This document shows, in pieces, positions 56,134 through 64,000 of a stretch of 64,000 nucleotides of DNA (the stretch's first letter is position 1; every line of letters begins with the position of its first letter). Source of the stretch: Schistosoma haematobium (Eukaryota; Platyhelminthes; Trematoda; Strigeidida; Schistosomatidae); assembly GCF_000699445.3 (NCBI RefSeq), contig NC_067196.1, positions 76,143,864 through 76,207,863 on the forward strand, written 5' to 3'. The notes beneath the pieces are model-generated. The model did no database searches, was not told where the DNA came from, and saw only the letters and a program-made list of their open reading frames with translations. The position numbers and the translations under genes are program-made.

Positions 56134-56756
56134 TTAGTTATGTCCATTTGTTCCTGAATTAACGGTTGTTATTGCTGGAAATTCACAAGGTGGAATTATT
56201 TTTTCTAATATTCGCATACTCAGTTCACCAGTATCTGGATTAATAAGTTGAAGATTGCCCATATGACTTTGTAAAATACGTTCAATTGTACTATTTGATA
56301 ATTGAGCCATTTGTAAAATATTTGACATATGTGATTTAGACCGATAATGTTTACATAAATGCCCACTAACACGAAAACCTACATGACACATATTACATTT
56401 ATAAGGGCGTGGATCCCTTAAATAGGCGTGAGATTTAACTCCATGACTTTGTCGTGCATCAGATTCTGGTTTATTTGAAGTATGTAATGATTTTACATTG
56501 TTCTGTTTCATATCCTTATTTAATTTTTCTGATGTAGAAGAATCTTCTGTACAAGTTGTACAACTACTGCTACTAGAAGGAAGCGAACATGATTTATCAT
56601 TTCGACCATTTTCTTGATAACATGGAGTTGAAGTGGATAATCCTTTAGAGTAATATTGCTCTTCTAAATCTGATGTATTGAAATTTATCACTTGAGCATC
56701 AATTGGTTTTACATGATCAGATAAATTTCCTGGAGTGGGTATTCTTTCAGAATTTT
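56134..56756 (-). CDS. Zinc-finger gene, last exon with C-terminal finger
   Basis: The exon begins after the acceptor tactattattag, completing a Lys codon, and runs 206 residues to the stop. About 105 residues are Ser/Cys/Asn-rich. A C2H2 finger with C-x2-C-x12-H-x5-H spacing follows (YKCNMC...HLCKHYRSKSH), then a conserved-looking tail (SNILQMAQLSNSTIERIL, then NPDTGELSMRILEKIIPP). A single finger of the form HLxKHxRSKxH followed by a helical tail resembles the C-terminal part of nematode SMA-9/Schnurri-type proteins; I recall this only in outline. Confidence 0.75.
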
Positions 56757-58272
56757 CTAATAATAGTAAAAAGAATAATAATAGACTATTAGAAGCATAG
56801 AACACTAGGAAAATGCTCTTTATAACAAATATTACAATTTATAATTTACAAAATGAAAACTTCTTATAAATTGTCTGTAGGTACATGCATATCAATATAA
56901 AATTGAGAACTATTAGACAGAATTATTTTACTTCCATAAATGTTATGTATGTAGTATAAATTTTGTATAATTTACTAATAGCATGCTGAACAGATTTAGA
57001 ACTGGTTACAATAATAATAATTAATCAAGTCGATTATTACATAATATATAAGAACAGTGTAGTAAACTTGAAATCAACATCGCTTAACATTAAAAATGTC
57101 AGAGATGTAAAACAGTTCAATGGACAAGTCTCAGGTTCGAACTCAACACTATCCACTTCGATAAGTATCACTAAACTTAATTTTCAAAAAGTATGATTAA
57201 CATGTACTTGTTAAATGAGTTACCAACAATTCGGCTAGCAATGAACAACTATAAATTATATAAAATTATTAACAGATATGCTCTCATTTATAATTGATAC
57301 TATTGTCTGAATTCTACTAGTTTAACAGCGATCTAATATGAACGATAAACTTATTACCTTCAGAATGTATTTCAGATCAGTTACTTAAATCAGTCCCTTC
57401 AGTGGATTTTAAAAAAATTTATAATTAATTCATTTTCTGGGTAGACATCTTACATAGTGTTTGAAAATCTGCAAATAGGGTAATGCCTTTAAATTTTGCA
57501 ACACATTTATTGTTAGTGTAGCTTGAGTATTCTCAACTGTCACATTTATTGAGATTCCGTTCCACCTATTTCGGCTTAGATAATTAAATAGTATACCTAG
57601 ACGTCACATAACAAACTAATTTAGTTCATATATCACAGGACGAGGTTAAATCCAGTTACAAAATTACATTCCATAGCATTTTATCATTCCTCTTAGTCTT
57701 TCAAAGGATACTCGCCAGTGACTAATACAAGCTTAGGATGAAAGTGCATAAATTAACTTAAAGAATTAATCATGTATGTTCTGAGTGTGTTCGTACAAAG
57801 GAAAATGTCTTATGAATTTAAGAGGTCAAACATGGAATACTCACTTGAATCTGGTGTAGAATGACTAAATTTATCTGTCTGTTTTAAAGTTGGTTTATCT
57901 GTAGCAAGATTACGAGCCGCTTCAACAGCTGTTTGAACAATTACTTCAGCTGATGACAAACAATTATTTGAAACGTGTTTATCACATATATTTTCTGAAT
58001 GATTAAGATTATTCGACTGAATTCCATTCATTTTAGTATAAACTGATGGTTCAACAATATATTTTATTAGAGCAATTGGTTCTTGTGGTTTAGCACTTAA
58101 ATTCATTGGTAAATCCTAAATAGTTAACGAAGAATAAAAGGAATTTGTAAAAAAAGTATTACACCAGATTCAAACCAAAGTTGGCGAATGAAGCAAATAG
58201 AGAAAATATTTTTTTAAATTTGAAAATACACCAACAAGAAGGGATTTAATTAATATTAAGTCACCGAACAAT

Positions 58273-58332
<60 letters not shown>

Positions 58333-61300
58333 TTGAAATAGTTAACAGTAAGTAAAACACAAGATATAAATATATATTATATTTTTCTAGAGAAGGCGAT
58401 GCTTGAGTCGGCTTACACACGTGAGAAAACGTGTGAGCATAAACTGAAAAAACAGTATTTTCATTGAATAAAGTGGTGAGAATATAATTTATGGACGCCA
58501 TTTGAGCGACGTTAAAGTGACATTGAGACGACCCACCCACTTAGTAGGGTAGAAAAAGGTTATAAATTAATATGAGTCAGGATTATGATGTAGAGTTAAA
58601 TGTTAGGTTAGGAATTAGATTTAAGGTTTTCAGCACGAATTAACATCAGCCATAGTGCCAAAATACTATTTAACTATGTAGACAAATGAATTCCGCGCCA
58701 ATGTTCAAGATATGCCAACCTTAATTTCCCTGGTTTGTCCATAAATCGCAGTCCAGCCAATAAAGTTAAGATATTTCTGCATCAGTTATAAGAAAAATCA
58801 AAATAAATTTTTGTTTTGTATACCTACTTAAGCATAAAAAATGACTTCATCAGCAAGGCGTACCAGCAATCTTGATGAGTTCAACTGACATGAAACCCAA
58901 GCCCACGGTTTCATGAAGATTACCTTCAACTACATAAAATTTAGACAAACTATTGCACTTTCAAGGTTACGAAGGGCTTTAACCGATGAAATTAGTCAAG
59001 ATTTCTCCATCTTTGTTCACTTTGTTGATTATCTGTTCACAAGAACTAACCTAGGTAGGAAGTGAAAAATATGCCACAGCAGTTACTTCCGAGCTGTTGG
59101 TATAGACCAGTTCTAGGATTTCAATCAAAATCTTCAGAAAACCCTATATTTTGTCAACACCTTGTAACATGACTATAGTGTTCATGTCCATTATGTGAGC
59201 AAGATAATTAGCTCATGTCAGTTGTGAATAAGCAAAACATTTTTCTATATATTTAAGTTTGTTGCCTTCACAAAACAAATGGCGAACAGAGTCTACTGGT
59301 GAAAATAATTATTATCAACTTAATAGACTAAAAATAATATAATATTTACCTGAATAGCTTGTTGTTTAACTCACTATCTGTACTTATATATCGATATTGT
59401 TCATGGTCTTACTTAGAAAATCGTATATTAGACTAACTTTACAAACAATACACATTGGGAAAAACAGATTGTTGCAATTTAGCACTCTGATAAACAATAT
59501 TCAGTAGCTTTTTTTAGGACATGAGTGGTAAAATGTAAGTTTCAGTGCATACACCAACTGTCAAATTTTAAACAGAACGAAGTGTATATATGAGTTTTGA
59601 ATGCTAGTTATTACTAAAAATAACACTACCAAACATTAAGCAGTATTATATCCCAAAAAATTACTTAATTCATGTCAAGTATATTACATATTAGGTTATT
59701 TGATTAATCCAATTTTTAACAAGAAATCATGGTGAAGTTTGAACAAAATGTATAATTTTCATCTGTTGTGCAATAATGAGAGTTTTATAAAAGTTTTTTT
59801 TAATGTAAAATCTGTAGAATAAATAAACACGACGAAAATAATTTATCCTTTTATTAAAATAATAATAAATCACCTGTGATAAATTAACTGCATTAACATT
59901 AGGAGCTGGAATACGATTAGATGAATCCACTACATTTGAGCATGTGATATTCGACTGTAAAGTTGAAGCTTTAGACGACATAATTCCTGGTAATGATGAT
60001 GATGATATTGATGTCGGTGTTGTTGTTGCTGATGTTGATGACAATGATTTAGAAGTAATTCCATGAAAATTAGTACACAATGAAGATTTGACTTGGTTCC
60101 TTTTGCTACCAAAAGGGAATGAACGATTGTTGATTGCTCCTGAAAAGTTTCTTCTTTTACACGATGAGGACAATGACGATGATGATGCCGACGAGATATT
60201 TGATGATTTACGATAATTCTGACGGTCTTCAAATATACCGTTATTATTATTAATCTCTGAGTCACGAGGCACTTCTCTAGAATGATGATCGAAATCTCGA
60301 TTAACTACAGGAGTAACAGAACTATTACTCGTTAAAGGAACTTGGGTGAATCCTGAGTCTCGTAAAAACCTGAGGAAAACAGTTAAAAAAAAATAAAAAC
60401 ATTAAACATGATGTTGAGCATTGAATTAATTTGCTGCTTCAAAAATCGACTAATAGTATAATTACACTACCAAAAATCACGTATCATGTTGAGAGACAAA
60501 AAAAACAATATCAGTAGTAGTTGTGAATTAGTCTGAAAGCTACGTTATTTCTAAGCTGAATCATCGTTAATGAGTTCAACCTGCAGTCAGCTAAACAACT
60601 TTCCGATATTACGAATGAATAGTGGGTATTAATCGATCCCATGTGCCTATATTAAGTGTTTCTATGGTTGTTAGAAAGAACATCGGCCTCGTGACTTCTC
60701 AAGAGTCTCGGCTTTCACCATGAGGCGTCATAATTCTTCTGAATGAAGATCTTTCAACTTCAAGGGCACAGTTTAGACAAGCGTAAGTAAGTGGGTATTA
60801 GTGATTAACGTGAATGGCCCCTAAATAATGTTATTAATCAGTTGCAAAAGAATGCCACACAATTTTTACGACACTGATGTTGACCAAATTGTTGTGGTTT
60901 TTACAAAACAAATCAGAATAGGATGATTTCAGAAGCTTCAAGATCACATATAAACCTATAAATCGCCTCGTTTTCTGTGCATAATAACCTTCGAAGTAAA
61001 ACTTCTTCCAAACTTTCCGCCATCAGTTTTCTACTCGAGGTTTTGAGAATCATTTTGTATTTCTTGTTTGATAACATCTATTCAAAACCAAGTATTGAAT
61101 TGTCCTTGAGGTCTGTTGTTATTAACAAATACCAACATTCACCAATTCCATCATTTTGACACAGCAAGATACACCATGGACAGACTAAATCGCTTTATAA
61201 TTGTGTTCAAAAATAAATAATTCACCAACTTGTTCATAATTCACTAATCTCCCTAACTCTTATCGAATTTCTAATGTAAAGATAAATAAATGTGAACTAC

Positions 61301-64000
61301 ATATGTGAGAAAAACTAATAACATTATCGATCATATAGAACAACCACACACAGATATATAGATAAACACACAAATAGACTTGTACTAAAAAGGTCATTAA
61401 AACTGTTGTTCATGAGTAGGCATAATGTAAAATAAAGAAATATACGATTTAATGATTGATTGATTAGCTGAATGAATTTTAACTTCTAGGCAAAAATGAC
61501 AAGATAAAGCATTAATAATGAGTTCATGTTGATTTGAGATATTTTCAAAATTGACTTAATAAAAATCGGCGATTTTTTTTGTTCTAAAGTATAGAGAAAC
61601 GGCGATTATTCCTGTATTGGTAATGGTTGATCTTGAGTGGTAGAACTAAGACATGATATTAGTCCATTTAGTCGGTTAAATTGAACCACATTACAAGATG
61701 AAATCATCTTGAGTTGGATCTGGATAGTAATGACAACCTAATGCTGGAGACCTTGTCATACCAGTGCATGAAGCCATTGACTACCGGACTGAGAAATCTA
61801 GATAGATGCAGATTACCTAATTGAGGTCCTCAGGATTATCGTGACGAATGGTTGGAAGCATTAGGTGAGAACCAACAGGATTGGTCATAATAACACAGGT
61901 GCACTCACTCCTTGCCTTCCCTAAGATCTCGAGCTTTAAAAAATAATCGTATACTTTTTACTCCATGGATTCATTCCATCTTCTCGAATCATTTTGTCTA
62001 TGCCGAAACCTTCCTACTACCACAGATTCTGTAGTCACATCTGCTACTCAGATGTACATCTCGATAATTTCATCTCTCTGTACTAATAAAATGTGACAGC
62101 CTGGATCGATGCACATATGTGCCAGGTTCTACGTTGCTTTATGAATTAATTGTTATAAACCTTATTTGGCATAATACAAAGTTGGTTATAGCAGTATATA
62201 CGTATTCACTTTTTGTCTTCCTCAGAACCTTAAGTTGTGATATTGTTTCATAATCTTTGTTCTCCAATTTCATTCATTCTAAGTTGAATCACTTCTAGAA
62301 ACTTAGCTATCGTTTTCACTCATTTAGACTCTATCCTGATAAATTCCTCCTAGTATTATGAAGTGCAGTAGTTTACCGGATACACGTGTTTTCCAATTTC
62401 TACTTTGTCTATGACTGACTGAGGTACTTCGGTTTGAGAGGTCCCAGACCTCGAGTACTAGACCATATTATTAACTACAGTCAAATAATTACTACTTACA
62501 ATTACCTAAAGACATTTAAGTCATTCTCAATAAAAGGTCTATCGTGAAGCGTATTACTGAAATCTATAAAAAGGAACTGTATAATAACTAGAACCAAAAA
62601 ATTGTGTAGTTAAAATATGTGACCTAAACCTAAAAAACGGAGAATGACTGAAGTTGAAACTAAGCTTGAATTACAAATAATTTTAAATCCTGACAAGCCC
62701 TGGTACAGCCGAGAGTGAGGAGAGTCAGCTCTCCCTTTCGAAATGCTTTCACATGGCCACGAGTATACAGCACCTACCAGGGAAGTCCTACTCACGGCCT
62801 TCTCGTAGTAGGGGTGTTTTCACGAAATTGAGAGGACGAAAAGCGAGTGTCCGGCACTTTAACCGGGTCGGTGGGTATGCAGGATCCATCTAGGAAAGTT
62901 GGAAAACCCTCATTCTAAACCAATGGTTCACATGGGCTACAGGATCCTGAGGGACCAAAAGGAGTATGAACTTGTTTTTGGTCACCGGTTACCATGGGAC
63001 TGAATCTCCTAACGTTGCTCCACTGCCTTGTGGATTAGACCTGTAGGTCAAAGGCTTAGGGAGTAGCCTCTTGAGAAAACCACCTGCTTCCGTTTGGGCA
63101 CTCGGATAGTATCACAGCCCTCACATAAATTAATGATAACTGCTACTGACCTCGCCGTTATCGTGTGGCGCATATGTATATGGTGCCTCCTTGTATCAAT
63201 GTTTATGTGTTCAAACAAATAAAAATAAACGTTCAAGCTACGGAAATTCAAAAATATCCCCAAACCCCCATGGCAACAGAAATCACGTGGTCATTAGTGA
63301 TTAACGTCGAAAGGTGATTCCGGGAGCTCCAGTGAGAAGTCATGATCAGTGGAGTTCAAACTTGTCGAACATGAAGCAGTTACCCACCGAAGGCATTAGA
63401 AGATTGTTAGACATTATTGCACATTGATTTAAGTTAGAAACGTAAGCTGTCGGATGTTGGCTCAGTGATCTAAATGTTAAGTGTTCACTGCAAAACCTGT
63501 ATGTTCTCGGTCCGAGCCCTAGCACGTTCTCAGGTACGCATTACTGAGTTTCACACTAGGATGAAATAGCTGTTAGCCCTTCCCCATTTTCAATAGTTGT
63601 GAAACTAGGATTAGTTTGTGATGTAAACTAAGGGAATCTAAATGTGTTTGATAAAATTTAGATGATATCGTAATTTCGTCATACGATTAGCTTAGCTCAA
63701 AGTTAATTTTTCCATTAGTTCTTGTCTATATCCCCCCAGCAAAAAAGAAACGAGATTCAAATCTTCTAACAAACAGCAAACAAATTTCGGGAATTTAACA
63801 AACAACAAGTCATTTACCTGTCATGATGACAACGAGATTTCATATGTTTGCTTAGATTACCGCGTGTTTTGAAAGAAATATCACAATTATGACAAACAAA
63901 CGGTCGAATATTAGAATGTGTATGCCAATGTTTTTTCAAATGATGATAGGATTTAGTAGTATGCAATGAATTATCTTGACAACGATATCTCCCACGTATA
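56134..64000 (-). CDS. C2H2 zinc-finger protein resembling Schnurri/HIVEP, 3' part (5' part outside window)
   Basis: Four exons join in frame on the minus strand: from beyond 64000 to 63818, 60369-59874, 58115-57845 and 56756-56134 (stop). Introns are 3,448, 1,758 and 1,088 bp with GT-AG ends, and phases agree at each junction. The first exon holds a pair of fingers in the ZAS style of HIVEP/Schnurri: LKKHWHTHSNIRPFVC, then SFKTRGNLSKHMKS with H-x5-H spacing. The last exon holds another finger, YKCNMCHVGFRVSGHLCKHY. Between them is a long Ser/Thr/Asn-rich region. Schnurri proteins act in the nucleus as DNA-binding partners of Smads in BMP-type signalling. Family assignment rests on finger wording; another C2H2 family is possible. 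Confidence 0.65.
56757..57844 (-). other. Intron between the linker exon and last exon of the zinc-finger gene
   Basis: This is AT-rich intronic sequence; no element is recognised. Confidence 0.55.
57845..58115 (-). CDS. Zinc-finger gene, linker exon
   Basis: This exon is 271 bp. It starts in phase after the acceptor ctatttag (DLPMNLSAKPQEPIALIKYI) and leaves one base for the next exon at donor gtgagt. It includes an Ala-rich helix-like stretch, AEVIVQTAVEAARNLA, and no known domain. Confidence 0.7.
58276..58331. repeat. (TA)n microsatellite
   Basis: A run of about 28 TA dinucleotides lies inside an intron of the zinc-finger gene. Confidence 0.95.
58475..58758. mobile_element. MITE-like inverted-repeat element, copy 2, with 8-bp target duplication
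   Basis: This is a 284-bp element between direct repeats AATAAAGT at 58467-58474 and 58759-58766. The left end reads ggtgagaatataatttatgg. The right end, read inwards, is ggctggactgcgatttatgg. These are imperfect inverted repeats that share ATTTATGGAC with copy 1. It lacks coding sequence and lies in an intron of the zinc-finger gene. An 8-bp duplication with GG-starting ends fits Merlin-type or hAT-type elements; Merlin is known in schistosomes. Confidence 0.75.
58767..59873 (-). other. Remainder of the second intron of the zinc-finger gene
   Basis: This is AT-rich sequence with nothing recognised. Confidence 0.5.
59874..60369 (-). CDS. Zinc-finger gene, Ser/Asn-rich exon
   Basis: This exon is 496 bp between the acceptor ttttcctcag and donor gtgatt. 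Its first base completes an Arg codon. It encodes about 165 residues without a folded domain, dominated by runs of Ser, Asn and Thr with scattered basic patches (KRRNF, GSKRNQVK). It is probably a disordered linker between finger sets. A nuclear localisation role for the basic patches is only a guess. Confidence 0.7.
60370..62691 (-). other. First visible intron of the zinc-finger gene, left part
   Basis: Mostly AT-rich. Two stretches of more balanced composition (about 60640-60790 and 61720-61920) look like decayed interspersed repeats, but I cannot name them. Confidence 0.4.
62692..63219 (+). repeat. Interspersed repeat of about 500 bp, copy 2
   Basis: This is a diverged copy of the block at 54885-55378, in the same orientation and about 7.8 kb away. 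It carries extra sequence (around 63132-63163) before the shared gtggcgcatatgtat. It ends in an A/T-rich tail with aataaaaataaa, as many retroelement 3' ends do. Confidence 0.75.
63454..63610 (+). mobile_element. Degenerate tRNA-derived SINE, resembling Sm-alpha
   Basis: An A-box-like TGGCTCAGTGATC (63458-63470) and a B-box-like GGTCCGAGCCC (63509-63519) are spaced as in a pol III promoter. Downstream, ctgagtttcacactagg followed by atgaaatag (63544-63569) resembles a hammerhead core. In it the CTGATGA box has lost bases and CGAAA has become TGAAA. Schistosome Sm-alpha SINEs combine exactly these parts. This copy's ribozyme would be dead. It lies in an intron of the zinc-finger gene. Confidence 0.5.
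63818..64000 (-). CDS. Zinc-finger gene, exon with the ZAS-like finger pair
   Basis: The exon enters from beyond the right edge and ends at donor GTAAAT (63817). The second finger is complete: FVCHNC...FKTRGNLSKHMKSRCH. The first reads YRCQDNSLHTTKSYHHLKKH: the position expected to hold the second zinc-binding Cys is Asn. The linker HTHSNIRPF is close to the HTHTDVRPY type of HIVEP proteins. Confidence 0.75.

Noticed and set aside
57125..57145. B-box-like ggttcgaactc suggesting a tRNA or SINE
   Set aside because: No A-box at a suitable distance and no cloverleaf could be drawn.
58274..58540. 88-residue minus-strand frame ending in Tyr-Ile repeats
   Set aside because: The tail is the translated (TA)n microsatellite, and the frame overlaps a MITE end.

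Overview
The window looks like a schistosome (blood fluke) genome. The evidence is a host gene with 31-37 bp micro-introns in its 5' half, a CsRn1/Boudicca-type Ty3/Gypsy element with the unusual CHCC Gag motif, RTE-type and CR1-type non-LTR elements of the kinds common in schistosomes, and a degenerate SINE resembling the hammerhead-carrying Sm-alpha family. The species cannot be fixed from sequence alone.

Layout. (1) 1-11.6 kb is a nest of transposable elements. A CR1-like non-LTR element on the minus strand is interrupted twice: by a decayed CsRn1-clade LTR element (1-4405, minus, running off the left edge) and by a young LTR element (5988-10183, plus). The young element has 557-bp LTRs, a 5-bp target duplication, Gag-protease and integrase, but no reverse transcriptase or RNase H. 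(2) 12.1-49.0 kb is one complete host gene on the plus strand, an hnRNP K orthologue with three KH domains. I could join ten coding exons in frame (368 codons plus stop). Intron 8 is 34,060 bp and is almost entirely a megasatellite: 22 full copies and one partial copy of a unit of about 1,485 bp, nearly identical apart from (TG)n, (TA)n and (AG)n tracts. (3) 49.0-56.0 kb is intergenic: a 230-bp inverted-repeat element, a 3'-truncated RTE-like endonuclease fragment, an interspersed repeat of about 500 bp and a few weak signals. (4) 56.0-64.0 kb on the minus strand holds the 3' half of a C2H2 zinc-finger gene resembling Schnurri/HIVEP. Its introns carry a MITE with an 8-bp target duplication, a TA microsatellite, a second copy of the 500-bp repeat and a decayed SINE.

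The most unusual features are the 33.5-kb megasatellite inside an essential-type RNA-binding-protein gene and the RT-less but structurally complete LTR element. A third is an in-frame stop plus AATAAA just inside intron 8, which would allow a short KH1-KH2 isoform made without crossing the array. No search or alignment program was run. Family names rest on motif recognition, and identities are visual estimates.
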